Of a DNA stretch of 64,000 nucleotides, positions 1-13,560 are shown piece by piece (positions within the stretch are counted from its first letter, which is position 1; each line of letters begins with the position of its first letter). The DNA comes from Nautilus pompilius. Lineage: Eukaryota > Mollusca > Cephalopoda > Nautilida > Nautilidae. Location of the stretch: positions 62,001 to 126,000 of the forward strand of contig JACATO010000045.1 in NCBI GenBank assembly GCA_018389105.1. Reading direction: 5' to 3'. The position numbers and the translations under genes were made by a program. A model generated the notes under the pieces. The model searched no databases, was not told where the DNA came from, and saw nothing but the letters and a program-made list of their open reading frames with translations.

Positions 1-100
1 GCGTCTCGTGGTCTAGCATTATGGTTTGTGGCGTATGAGTGAGCCACACAAGTGGCGCGAGATGGCGCTGCTTTGCTGTATTGCTAGACAGAGTTGGTAA

Positions 101-114
101 CCGCTAGGTGGCGG
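101..114 (+). promoter_or_regulatory. CTCF-like site
   Basis: CCGCTAGGTGGCGG fits the AGGTGGCG form of the animal CTCF core. Similar matches: 14188-14201 (CCCGATAGAGGGCG) and 63083-63096 (CCAACAGGTGGCGG), plus GGCGCCACCT within palindromes near 5153 and 20120. Assigned by eye. Confidence 0.3.
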
Positions 115-2839
115 TAAGCAAGGTATTCAATGTGGGAACATTCGAATAACAGTTCCACGCGCTTGCCTATTAATTTTAGCACTGTACTCAAACCATAGAC
201 ATCAGCAATGTGTTTCAAACCAAAGTGGATTTTTTGATTCTTCAAATATTCAGCTTATGTCGTCTGGTCTGCCAGCTCGTTCATATTTCAGTGCCATTAG
301 TTTAAGAGATCCGGCTGAATGTAAGAAGTCCTGCTTCTTCCCCCCCCCCACTCTGCGTTCCCGTGGGCTTTGTTCTGTTTTTACCTGCCTTTTATTCCCA
401 AGACGATCAGGTGAAACCAGCGCTAGTCCACCGTCTTCCCTTTCGGTCTCCCGCCCTTCTGTCTCATTGCAATACCAATTTAAATCACAATGACCCGATT
501 GTCCCCTTGCCTTTACCGCCCGAGGCCATTCCAGTCGGGTTTCACAGGAGTGGCCCTGCCGAGACCTTTTGTCTCTTTACTTCAGTACCCCACCTCTTTG
601 TTTGTTAAGGATACCTTTCGATAAATTACTCAATACCTAAATACCCACAGCCCTGAAACGACGGACTGGGAGATCGTCCCAATCGTCTGAACGGAATCTT
701 TTAGAAAATACCTGAGTTTTAATGGTTGATCGCTGCCCCCCCCCAAACAAATAGTATCGGTATTTTCTTTTCTCTGTTATTTCTTACGATGAATAATTCT
801 GTTAACACCACCACCAAGTAGCAGCAGGAACACAACTGTATCCATTCCAAAAACTTGACTTTAACTATTCGGAAAAGCCATGTTACCTTCTTTCTGAATA
901 CGTGTTTTGTTTTTGCTGAAACACGACAGTTTTACTATACTTCACCCGAACTTTTAATAAGACTTTCTCTTGACCTCTTCAGTCTCCCTACGGACTGACT
1001 CGAGGATGCGGTGCCACATCACTTGTTGGTTCAGCAATCGCAAGTTACATTCTCCACGGTATGGCGATGGCTTCGACTTTACCTTTTAATCGCAGCACAA
1101 TAATAATATTTTAAAAAGTACTGGCCTTGTTGTCTATCCCACTGTAAACCTTATAAAGACATCACACCTGCGTTGTGCATGATAGGTGTTTTCTTACTAT
1201 CTTTACAGCTGATAGGAGCTGCGGTCCAGACAATCAGAAATCTCCGATATACCTTCGCGATCTCAGAAGCTCTACAAAGAAGAAACAGCAGGTGACAACG
1301 CTTCTCATCTAGATAGGGTATCTTGATAATGCGTGAAAACAAAAGGAAAGGGAAGAAACGCGGCGCAGGTGTAAAATTACGACACTTTAAAATAGGAAAG
1401 GGGGTTGCACCTAGTTTACTTTAAAAGAACTATTGATTAGTTCATATCTCGTGGAGGGCTTTATTCGAACCGGCTCACGAAGCGACAGACTTGAGATCGC
1501 GTTAATTGTCCCGTGAAGAAAAGATGTCGTCTTCAGCCAATGAACCTCTTTTGACTGTTTTAAACAGTCGCCATCTGTACGCAAACATCCGCCTGGACTG
1601 TAGTCGGCGGGAAAGCAATCTGTAAACTTTTGTCTGCTTTCCCCCCCCCCCATTATTTATTGTTCCTGGGTATTTTAAAATCACGGTCAGTAGTAAATGG
1701 TGTGTGTATGCCAGTGAAGCATTTTCCGTGAAGGCACTGGAGAGAAAGTTAATTTTACGTCAGTTGGTACTATGATGCCTCTGGTATAGCATAAAAGTAA
1801 CTAAAATTCGCACATACATACTAAGAAATCCAGGAAAATAGCAGCTGATTATTTTAGATTTTTATTAGTTTTCTTTTTTGCAGTCTCGTGCTAAGACATA
1901 TTGATCCGGAACCAATGACGCTATCTCGACGTGGAGAACAACACGTTTATAAAGGTGAACGAAGTCTGATAATAGTGAAAAATAGTAATTCACCGCGAAA
2001 ATTTTAGAATCTCTGTAGCAGCATGATCCTGTTGTTAATTTCAAAGGAATAACATAAACGGTCAAAATGTTCTTCGAACCTGCATGCGCAACGCCGTAGT
2101 AGCTCTTCTGTCAGTAAGATCACGAACGACTTAGTCGGGCGTCGCCATTTTTTCCCAATCTCGTTCTAAAAATCTCGCAGCCACGAGACTGCGGTCTCCG
2201 TAGTATCCATGTGAACGAACCACGGTTAATTGTTTCTTTCTATATAGCAGTGCCTAATGTGCGATCAGTTATTTTATCGTTCGTCGGTAAATGGCAATAA
2301 ATTTTACGTAGAGACGAGCTCGCGATTGACTCGGTAAATCGAGGTCTTCCCCCCGTTATCCATTAGCCTTCTCTGTGAGTTCGCTACCAAATCTACCAGA
2401 TACTAGCAATAAACCTACCATTTCAACACTTTTACTATTTTTGTTGTCCACGTTTAACAAAAGAAAATCTATACGCATCGGAACATTCTTTGTATACTAT
2501 TTCATGGAAATTATTACACAGTTTTTAAAAAAATTTAAATAAACGAACAGAGGGAAGAAATCGAAATGATAACAAGAGTAGAAAGGTTTTCTGAAAAGTA
2601 AACTACAAAAAAAAAACATATTTACATATAAATTATCATCTTTAGAACCACCACGAAACATAATCAACAAGGTATACACTGGATGAAGTCGTTAATGGCG
2701 GACATAAGGAACCAATTAATCACCTTTATGACCTCTGCGTAACCTTCGCTGTCTTTCATATTTAATGTCGCATAAATCCCACGTTTACACGGCTGTTTAT
2801 ATCGGTCATTAAACATGGCGTGTGGATGGCTGTGATACT

Positions 2840-2862
2840 CTATATATATATATATATATACA
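2840..2862 (+). repeat. (TA)n microsatellite
   Basis: About ten TA dinucleotides followed by CACACATATA. Confidence 0.93.
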
Positions 2863-5800
2863 CACATATAATTTTTCTCCCGGACTAACAAATTTAAATA
2901 AAGAGCAGTTTGATGTTACAGCTGTGTTAGTGTCGAGGTCTGTCGGGGTTCGGATGGTTCAAATAAATTTATGGATAATTTTACGAGAAACAAAACGATG
3001 TAAACAACTATAAGGTCAACATCTCTGCCTTTTGTTTTACGGATCTGTTCTCAGCTTAGATTTTAAACAGCAGCAGCAGCAGGAAGAAGAAGAAGGAAAC
3101 CAAACACGCGTCGTGAACGATGTTCCAGAATTAAACTAAAGTCCCGTCTCCTTATCGCGCTCTTGTTACTTATCCATTTTTAGATACGTAAGCGACACGA
3201 AACGATTCTTATTTTCAATAACTTTTCTATCACACGGATATATCATTAAAAGATACATTATTTTGGAATTGCATGCTTCCTCATCTTTTATTGCATTTCG
3301 CCAAAATAAATACCTAAATAAACATAAGTATTGGATGCTGTCTGAATTTTTGATGAGTAACAACAAACAGGCAGCCGGATTTGTTACCGTAAGATTCCAG
3401 CTATTATTATATAAGGCGCACCACTATCCATGAGGTGTAGGCGGTGTAACCTTTTACTAGGACTTCCTTAAGTTGGTCGACTGAAAGTTTCAACGATATT
3501 CCGCGAGAGAATTCATGAAGAAAAGTGGAAATAAAAAAAAAAGAAAACCTTTTGTCTGATTTTTCCAGTGTCAAGTTATTTGAACTCTCATATCAGCCAG
3601 AAGGTAGACAGGATGACGTCATAATTTGCATACTTGTCTTCAATTAACTGAAGCTTGTAGGGGGAGTTTAGAGGAGGCCACGGGCACAGAAAGATAGAAA
3701 TAATTTAAATTGCTTCACCTAGGTTGCAATATTCAATTTCCTTATTTTGGGTAGCACATGGCTATTGCAAGTTCAAATCTGATTGATTCTGGAATATCTT
3801 GCTCGATTACTGATTAGCCGAAAAGAACACTGGGCCAAATAATGTAAACGTTGAGCCTTTGTCTGTTTTTTTGTTTGTTTTTTTTTTTTGGTACCTAATG
3901 CCAAAATAACACAGTTATTCCCCCCGAACGAATGTTTAGACATTCATTAAAAATTCCTTGTTTTTTCGTGTCTTTTTTTTTACTTCTAGAATTTTCTGTC
4001 TAGGCATACATGTTTAGGGGCACCTTCATGTGGGCTATTTAATGGCTGACCTCATAAGGTCCCTAATCGAAGCCCGCGGCACCCTAACAGCCCGAACTCT
4101 TCCGTGTGAAATCAACCCAATCAGCTACGTGTACTGAGAAAAGAAACATACAATTTATCTGAGTATTAGTTTGAAGAAACCGGAGTATCCGGAAAAAAAA
4201 CTTTAGGACGAGCCGGTAAATGAGAACAAGGGGAACCGCACCATGAGTCTTTCCATGGCGCGCTGCCGTCACGCTAGTCTGGTCTTTCAGGACGAACTTT
4301 CTATGACAGCGAAAACGGAAAACCAAATCCCTTTAGTTCCTTGTGACCACTAAAAGAAACCACGTAAAATGGCGAGGCAAAAATAGAGTACGCCGAAGAT
4401 AAATAAAGAGAAGTCCAAGGACGAGCGAACAGCAGGGGCTAAACGGCCATCATCGGTCTTCAGAACAATCGGCGGTTAATAAGATGACTGATGTGGAGAC
4501 TACAACACGATCTGAATACCTGATGTCGGCGTCAGGAAGAAAGGAAATTGCTGTTGTTCATAGGCTGCACTGTTACGTTCGTTGGTGGATAATTAGTAGC
4601 CCTCGACTGCTCGCCTATCCCGGAAAGATTTCCGCCATTGATTGGCAGCGGTTTATAAAGCGCAGGTCAGATTACCGACATCGGACGAGTTTATCGGCTA
4701 ACGGGGCTCGCCAGCACAAGTAGAGTTGGACGGCAACAACGCGCCGGTCTCTTTAACAAATCCGTTGAATATTCTATTACCAAAAGGTACGAGGAGGACT
4801 GCTTTAGTTGAACGCCTGGAGCTTATGGTCACGTACCGTACCAGCAGGCGCTTTAGACTCGCCCCGATTTACTTCGTCCCCACCAAGAACGCACCCCCAC
4901 ACCAGTATGGCGCCTGCGAGCGAGCCATCTCTGTAGATTACGAGGAGCTGCGTTCTCACGTCTGTGTCTTGGTTCGCGGTTTGGACTGTACTTCTGTGGC
5001 CGGATCTGCTGGAGGAGGCGCTCGCCATTTTCTTTTACCTTTTGTAGCGAGGAAACGTTGGCTGAGGAACTCTCGCGGAATGGCTGACGTTAGATAGAAC
5101 CTTTTGCCCTTGGATGAAACAATACTTCTTGTAAGATCGCGTGAGGCCGCACGGTGGCGCCACCTCGCATGACAAATCCAGTTTTCAGCAACGGCGACAC
5201 CATTCAGTAGATACTTGTCAAGTCAGAACTAAATGAACAGCTCTCGTATCTTTGCTTTTCTGATACATTAACAAACTTCTTCTCCGATGTTTAGTCCAGC
5301 CGCAAACCAGACGGATGCTTCTGCGCTCTCTAAAGTACTAATGCCAATTTATAACACGGACCGAATCCCTGTAGTAGTAGCCGCAGGGACACGCTGAAAA
5401 AAATCTTTAATTATTTTCAAAACCTAAGATCTCTTTTCTAACGTCTAAATTGAATAAACTAGATAAACGTAGTAACACTGACTTATCTGTCAAAGCTTGA
5501 TGCCTGAAGCCTAAAAACACTACGTGTTTAGTGACTATCTCTTTACAGTGATAATCTCTGACTTGTTGATCATTATCATCAGCCATCCTTAATCTGGGGA
5601 TCGACAACTCCAAAGAATAGAGAGAAAAAGTTAGGCTCTCATAATCCTTTTAAGTCAGGTGTTATTGGAGCGAGACATCAGCCCTTTTCTCAGAATCAAC
5701 CTACAGAAAGTTCTTAGGAGAACTCTATATTTTCAGGAGGAACTTATTGATACAATAACATAATAAAGCTAAGTAACATTTTTTAAAATTCTATGTTTGA

Positions 5801-7052
5801 TGGCTTAGATAGTTATTGCCTATTAACTTATTAGCAGTCAACTTACTCTTGCTTCATCATTATTATTATTATTAAAGGCGGATGTAAATATACTATACAT
5901 TTTTGGATGCTTGCAGGTATTTCTGTTTCTTATTGGAATGAAATATTCTTTCTTTAGTTCTTGTAAGGCTTCTTACTTTACCACGTATTATAGCTCTACC
6001 AGAAAAAAACTAATTGCATTTCCAGAAGTAGCAGTGCGAAATTCACCGTCACAGCTGTGTGGTAAAATTAGAAGCCATTACTCTTTCACGACAACAAGAC
6101 AGGTGAAAACGGATCAAATTTCTGAACTACGTAATTTCCGTTCTAATGGACTCTTTAGCGAAAATCTACAGTAGTTAGTTATAATTAGCTCGATCTTACA
6201 TTAAGTAATATTATTAACAATCATCATCATTATTAGATGAAATAATAACTGAAATTACATTCAAGCAAAAGTTCAAACTTAACTGGTCGCTCTTCCTTTA
6301 GTTTAACTATTTCTTCCTCATGACACGGCAACCATTCAGAACCGCGGAGGGATACACATAGTACTGCGGTCACGTGGCATCACATTAAACGCCGAATCTT
6401 GTGCTCAGAAGAAAAGACAGAGTTTGCTTTTCATCCTCGTCAGGTCCGCTTTTTGATTTGTACTCTCGTGGATGAGGAGGTTTTATAAACGAGACAGAAT
6501 CGGACCCGTGTTTCTTGATGTCGACTGACGGCCGAGTTTTGTCACGAACGATCGGTGGAATTTCCGCTGCCATGGGGAATCCAAAAACGTTCACAGGATG
6601 GAAAGAGAATTCTTATTTTTTTTAGAATTATTATTAAAAGTTTTACATTCAAACAAAATCGTTCCAGCGTGAATTCCTTTCTGTATCTGTGCAAGACGTG
6701 AAATTGACAAGAACAACGAACTAAAAGTTAAAACAAGTTCAGCCTTAAATAGACGAATTTTTTAGAGTCAGTGTATTTGTTTTTTAGACTTAATTAAACA
6801 GCAATATAAATAATTAGAATTACTAGTATAAACTAACTGTTCGGTTAGCTCTTGCAGCTTATTGTCATTAAGGTTTTGTGTGTAAAAGGTGAGAGATAAT
6901 ACAACACCTACACGGTGAACCAATCAGGGTTGAATCATACGTTTTCAATGATCTAAATGTAGATGTTGTTATATATTTATTCTTCTTTTGCATATTTTAA
7001 AATAATTTTTAATGAAGAGGCAGCTAAAAATTATATTAATTAAAGATTTGTG

Positions 7053-7080
7053 GTGGTGTGTGTGTGTGTGTGTGTGTGTT
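7053..7080 (+). repeat. (GT)n microsatellite
   Basis: Uninterrupted GT dinucleotides following GGTGGTGTG. Confidence 0.95.
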
Positions 7081-10000
7081 TTAATCAGTAAGTTATAAGC
7101 TAGATATTTTTATATCTGAACTCTTATTATCTCAAGGCAATTGGACTATGGAATTTGAAACAACATCTATACTAATATTTAACGCACTCCAGATTATGTC
7201 AGCTACCCGAAACATTGGCAGCACCGACTTATCGAGTTTGAACACCGTAGGATGATGACATGAAAATCACACACACAAAGGATTAGAATCACTTACATTA
7301 CAGGGGACATTTGTAAAAGAATTACGCAGGATACGGGGCTGTCACTTCACGTTATACAGTTCTATGAGCCTGGGTGGGGATGTGACGTATCTTAATTTTT
7401 AACATTAACATTTCAGAAAATTTTTCAAGGTTCTTGGAAATTTGAAAGAACGAGTACCAGCTGGATTGTAGTAGATAGCGGGATTATTTACCGATGGAAA
7501 CGAGACCGTAGGAGAGCAGTTGTCAGGGTAGCATTTTAGATGTAATCATATTGTTGAAAGGATAAGGAAATAGAAACAACTAATTACATTTTCTGAAATA
7601 CACTTCATGTAGAAATGGAGCATAAAGGGTTAACGCATGAATGCCAGCGCGTCGTCTTTTCGTTCGTCTGCAAACTTTGGCAGGCGATTAAATCTCAACG
7701 ACTTTTAAAAGAATAGAAAAACAAAAAAAAAAAACAAAAAACATCAGCCCCCTAGATTTTTGCTTGTTTTTTGATGGCGTTTTCTCTTATTTAGTCTTTG
7801 CTTTAATAAAAAAAAAAAAAACAATTCACTCACGCGGTTAGTTCTGTTTATCGACCGATGGAGAGGTAAAGGACTCCGCAGCTGTTTCCCCCCAAAGCGA
7901 GCGCCATCTGGGAGGAAGAAGGGCTGGTCCTCGCAAGCTCACTGACAACATCGGTTCGAGGATAGGAGCCTGCTATAAAGCTTCTGAAGGATGCCGGGAG
8001 AACACCCACCCACTCCGACATAATTGATACTGGAGATGGAGAGAAACCTCACCATCTCCATCAAACAGCCCAGATCGATTAGTAGCCAGAGGAAGCCTGA
8101 CTATCGGAAACCAAATCCACGATCAAGGCCGGTAACCGAAACGCGACTGCTAACAAAACTTAAGATATTTTATTTTCCCAAAAATCTTTACAGCAATTCG
8201 CAGTTTTGAAATTTTCAGTAGCTAAATTAGAAGCGATTTATGCCTTAGATAGATGTTTGGAAATATTTTAATATTTAATTGGAGCACAATCATTTAAATC
8301 GAAATAAGTACGAGACCATTCGCTCCTCTTCCTTTCTTATTTTTTAAAATTTTTGTCAGGTATTGTATTTTTTTAATATCCTTGAAATACAACAAAAAGG
8401 AAAGCATTCACTTGCATGAATACTTACGTCCCGAAAAGTGGCTCCGTTTTAGTAGCAGCGCCCTGTGACGAAGACGGTACTATTAATTATTTCCCTTGAA
8501 CAAAACGCTCTTTGTTTTGAAGTCAAATTTCCGGAACATGAATATCGCGGGATTGGCCAGTTTCGGTTTCGACAAAAGAAGACAAACAAAACAGCAGCCG
8601 GTCGGCGTAAGTCGACACCGTCACTTACTTACTAGTAATCAGCATCATTTATTTATCGTCCACACACAGAACGACATTTATAAATAACAGCCGAAGATGG
8701 CGTTACTTCTAGAAAATGCTAAATCGCGTCTGTTGTATTTTGATTTGCACTTTAACGATTCCAGCGGGAAAGACAGTCGGAAAATTACCATACGGCATAG
8801 ACAGGGGCTCCAATGTCCTCCATAAATAAATTGACTGGAAATAAGAAACGTTAGCACCCAGCGACTCGAGTGCATAAATTGAGCGAGCGTTAAGGACAGC
8901 GCTTCCAGTGGACCGTCACCTGTCAGCCGTTGGCTCTTTGAGCTCTCTGAAGTAGGTTGAGGCGCTAATGGATTTAGCCACCAACCCGGCTGAACACGTC
9001 CGCAGTGCAACGAGTAAACTTCTGACATTCGGTCACCTTAATTCTATTCATACATCTTCAAGATACTCTAAAAATACAACCAAGAAAACCAAAAGGAAAA
9101 AGTAATTAATTCGAAACGTGTTGTACTGTAGTTTGTCTATAAGTCTCCGAAAGCATCATTCTGTAAGTGAGTAGGATCTTACACAAGGGCGCTTCTTAGA
9201 TCTGTTATTGTTGGGTTACCATCAAGGAATCCCATGAGGCATTGCGGCCAAAGCTCACGTGGAGTTTAGGTTGTGGCATTTCTTTCGCCTTTCAGGCGGT
9301 GACTGGCCTGTCGAAGCGTAGACAAAGGGAGAGGAAGATCGCTAAAGCTGGCTGGCTGGCTGTAGGGGGCTCCGCCAACACACACCGAGTTCGTATAGCC
9401 AGCGCAAGAGCATCGTCTACCACACATTACGCATCCGCTGACGACGACCTTTTGTCAGCGCCGCCACAGCAGCCACTTCACGGGTTATTTCAGGTGTCAG
9501 TAAGGACCACATAAAGGCGCAGGTGCAGCAGATGGTTGAGGATACTGCGCAGCCTTTCGCGATTTGTTCGGCTCCATGACGAGTCGGAATTCCGGCACCA
9601 TACATCAAGTGGACGGACAAAGTATGGGAGGGAGAAGGCCTGAGGAACCAACCCCATTGGTGTCATTATCTAGAGCCGATAGTCAACCATAGTAGTCGGG
9701 CATAATTGCAAAGGTCGCAGTTTATTGTGCTAGCCACTAGTTTGTATACATCGAAGGAAGGCTCGGTGACGTAAACAACTACCCGCCACTGATCACGTGA
9801 CACGGGATATGCTGGAAAATGGCGCGGCTTTTCACCCGCCAAAATGACAGCTGACCGGAAAAAGGAGTCAGGTCTTTCATTTTCTTTCCAGGGATCCGCA
9901 GAAACCTAACTAAGGATTAAAAACATCCTGAAAGGGATCAAAACGTTTGGCTAATATGAACGAATTAAAAGATGTATTTGTTCATTTACTACCAGAAGAA

Positions 10001-10672
10001 GCAGTGATGAGAACCTTATTTTGCCTCATTGTTTCCAGACCCCTACTGAAATGTGCGCAGGGATTTTAATAGTCTATAGTCCGGGATCAGTTCTGTACAA
10101 AAATAATAAAATATCTTTTGATAAAAAGCATATTCTCTAAAGTTGTGAATTTAAAATTATTGTTTTATTAAGATTTCAATCTGGTTTAGACCAGTAGCTC
10201 CCAGTTAAGCTATATAATACCCCGCCCCTATTTCAACTTGTCTGACGCACTTAACGGATACATTCCTTTGCAATAAATGCAAGAAATTCCAGATGGGCGA
10301 CGGTCTCACGCCGTCGTCTTTCCTTATCACAGCTGAAACCTCCAAATCCTACTAAATATACTAACTTCCAACTTTACTTCACTGCTATTTGAAGACATTT
10401 AGCATTTCCTTCCCCCTAAATCTTTCTCGTTTCTCGTTCAAATGACTTCAAATTTGGAATATTTTCTGACCAGAAAAATTCTCTTACGTGTATTATAGGT
10501 TTCTCGTTTGAGTAAATGTGTTAGAATTTCAGCAATTAACAAAATATATAACAGAAAATCATGACAAATATGCACAATCTCTGTTAAGTTCCCTTCAAAA
10601 AAAAAACAAAAAACACAAAGGAATTCGTAGGTTCTGACAGCCAGAGTGTTTCCGCATGTTTACTGAGCTTGC

Positions 10673-10692
10673 ATGGTTACCACGGTAACCAT
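10673..10692. promoter_or_regulatory. RFX X-box-like palindrome
   Basis: ATGGTTACC and GGTAACCAT are perfect inverted arms around a 2-base AC spacer. The core GTTACC-AC-GGTAAC meets the RFX X-box pattern GTNRCC-N(0-3)-RGYAAC exactly. RFX factors bind X-boxes and control ciliary genes in animals. No adjacent gene is identified, so function is inference. Confidence 0.5.
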
Positions 10693-12779
10693 ACAAATGG
10701 AGCTGTGAACCCAATATACTTTGTATTGAGTATCAAGTATATCATATTAGTTTTATATTAGTTTTTCTTTTTCAGATGGTTTGAAATGCCCGATTTGAGT
10801 ATTCTCCAAAGAACCGTTAATTTGTTTTTGTTTTGTTTTTTTTTTAAATTTTTTTGCATCCTTATCACCGATTCATTTCTTGGAATTTTCAGGTTCGTCA
10901 TGTCCGACTAGTTCAGTAACGTCTGTGGCGCTACTGGAGCACAGCAGGCCAGCAACTCACTCGGGTAAAGACCCTGGGCGAGTAGAAGAGAAATATTCCC
11001 ACAGCTTAGAGGCTGTCAAGAGGAACCGAGTAGAATGCTGAAAATAAACGTAATCTTTCTCTTCATCTCGTTAGTTATTTCCCTAAATAAATTTATGAAT
11101 ATTAGCAAATAGTTTGCGATTTGGCTGCCCACGCAATCGCCAGTTTTAGGCAGAGCGAGGAAAAACTGAACGAATAAAGAGCTAACACACGAGAAGACAA
11201 ACCCTTTCTCGTTATTTCCACTTTATTTGTTATTTTTAAAGGAGCATCTTTCGAGCTACAGGTCCATCACTATCGGTGGGAGGAGCTTTAGAGACTTCAG
11301 TATACGCCATCACTGACCGTTGCGGAATTACGAAGTTTCTTTTTAATTCTAATAAAAATAAAATGTGTCTTTCGCGTGCTCTCCGACATCTTTAACCAGA
11401 GCGGGAGGCGTGCACCACGACACTGTCTGGCTTTTCCACAGATCTATCCTCTTCTATTTTATCCAGCTTCTATTCAATTTCGTTGTACCGTTCCTTCCCA
11501 CACTACATATTTCCTTCTCTAATTATTCTAAGTGAAACACACAGTTTCGTAAGAGTCATTTATATTTGCTTCTCTCAAATTTTGTGGTTTAATATACAGA
11601 TATATATATCTGAAGTAGAAAATTCGTTTGCAGATTCTCTTTTACGGCTAATTAAGGAATCATAAATAGTTCAGCAAGATGGCACATAAAAAATCTGGTA
11701 AAATGAAGACGTTATTTAATTTCAAATACCCATGGCTACCGTTGTATAAGAAATATTTTCGTTTGTAACGACTTCGCTTCCGGTCACAAGGCGGCGAAAT
11801 GATCAAAGAAGCATTTGGTGGAACTTTCACCAACATACGCAAAGAAATCCCGGAACTCTTTTCCCCGAAGGAACAGTTTGTTTCAGCACCCGCCTTTGAT
11901 TAGCCAGCAGATGCCGTTTTCTCAGTTCGGCATCCAGCATCGGCGCCCAAGACGGAAAGTAAATTCATCTGGTTAGATTCCTACCCTTGCAGCAAAAGTC
12001 TCCTTAAACTTTTCCTTGCTTTTACCTCTTTTTTTTCCATCTCAGGGAAGGCAGAAGAATTCTTACGCTCTTCTCTGCGATTTCAGACAGAAGTCCCAGT
12101 AATGCTCCCGCTTTATATCTTTTCTGAAGAAAGAGCGTTGATAATAAGAAATATTAGAAAGCGGTTGAGATGGAGGTTAACACAACATTTTAAAATAATG
12201 ACGGATTATTTCTTGTTTAATTCGCCGCTGACTGACGAGTTCCTCCAACCCGACATTCTCCACCGGTTTACAGAAAACAGGAAAAAGAAGAAAGATGACA
12301 ACTAAATGGAGACGAACAAACAGATATTTCCAATTTCCAACGTACATTTTGTCTTTTTAAAAGAAAAGAAACATCCTAAAAGGCAGATAATTAACATAAG
12401 TACTTTAAACTCTTCCTTATTGACTGACTAAGGTGATGACTTTATGACGGAAGGAACACAACCAAGTTTACTTCTAGATAGCCAAATACTTAAATGACAT
12501 TTATAGTACACATTTGACGTAATAGGATTGGGGAAAGGCCCAAGTATCTCAAATGTTTAATGGTTCCCTTTAGCCCGAGTATTCTCAAAGACAGAAAAGG
12601 ACAGCAGTAAGCGTTTGGCTAACTACACGTGCCCCTGACCAACTCCTTCACTAAAAGACATCTCTCTTTGCCCAAATACAGTTTCAGGAAATAAAATCCA
12701 AAAACAGGAAACCTTTTAATTAAGAAATTACAAAGCTGGGAGTAAAGATAAAGATAACTGTCAGACCTGTTTTATTCCT

Positions 12780-13560
12780 ACAAGTGAACCACCAGCGCAG
12801 CCAACGGGGCCGCGCAGAGGCGAAGAAGGGGGTTGAGAAACTACCCGAGTTAATTTTAATGCAAACTTTTTAATTCTGTTGTCACGTGCAGTAAAATTAA
12901 GCAGAAAAGTGGGAGTTGCGCGTGGTTCGGACTCGCTGATACCAGGTCAGCCGTGGTTTTCCGGCACCCAGTGATATCTCGCTCTACGGGGGTGCGTGTG
13001 ATACCGTGAGGAAATAACAGATTTCTTCGAGAGCCCCTCTTGTGCTCGAGTTAACCCTATCGCGGTTGAAACACTTGCAAGCCTGCGGGCCGAAAGAGAC
13101 ACGTGTTTATCGAATCGTTCCGGTATTTATTAAATCGTGTCGACCCTTCGCCAACCGCGACGTCAAAGATAACAGCCGCTTTGGCTTCTAGACCAGTGGA
13201 GTCTTTAGCATTCGTTGTCCGCTTTAAGAAGACAAACCTTGCGGGAGGGAGCTTCAATTCGCCCCGCCCCCTTGTTAGGACGTGCACGTGACGCTTGCGG
13301 GCGCGCGGTACATAAGACCGGCCGAGTTGTGGCGCCAGAAACGGCATCAAAAACTCACCGATTATGTAGCACCGGCAGCAGATCCGAACTACGGACAACC
13401 GCTCGACCGTGACGCACCTCCCCAAACACATTATGTTTCACGTAATGACGCAAGCCATCCCAGCCACGGGTGAGATCGCCCTTCCTACTTTACCGAGCCG
13501 GGTAAACCCGGGACGGTCGGCTCATGACGGATCTGGCAATTAATGCAGACCAAGAAAGTC
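12780..13560. promoter_or_regulatory. GC-rich, CpG-containing block
   Basis: GC content and CG dinucleotides rise sharply relative to the flanks, with GCGCGCGG, CCGGCC and CACGTG-type motifs. Open frames of 60-124 codons overlap on both strands and are not recognisable. Could be a promoter or a conserved regulatory block. Confidence 0.3.

Larger units (their letters stand above)
1..7052. other. Non-coding unique sequence
   Basis: No gene recognised. Contains poly(C) tracts of about 9-11 at 340-349, 736-744 and 1641-1651, a (CAG)n(AAG)n patch near 3069-3096, a lone TGACGTCA at 3614-3621, and a GC-rich block at 4430-5160 with the 12-bp palindrome GGTGGCGCCACC at 5153. The 123-codon frame at 4726-5097 in that block starts at TTG and is not recognisable. 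Confidence 0.6.

Noticed and set aside
4726-5097. 123-codon frame with TTG start
   Set aside because: Non-ATG start, no family resemblance, GC-rich context that favours long chance frames.
8678-9028. 116-codon minus-strand frame
   Set aside because: No domain, no splice-site support; composition changes along its length.
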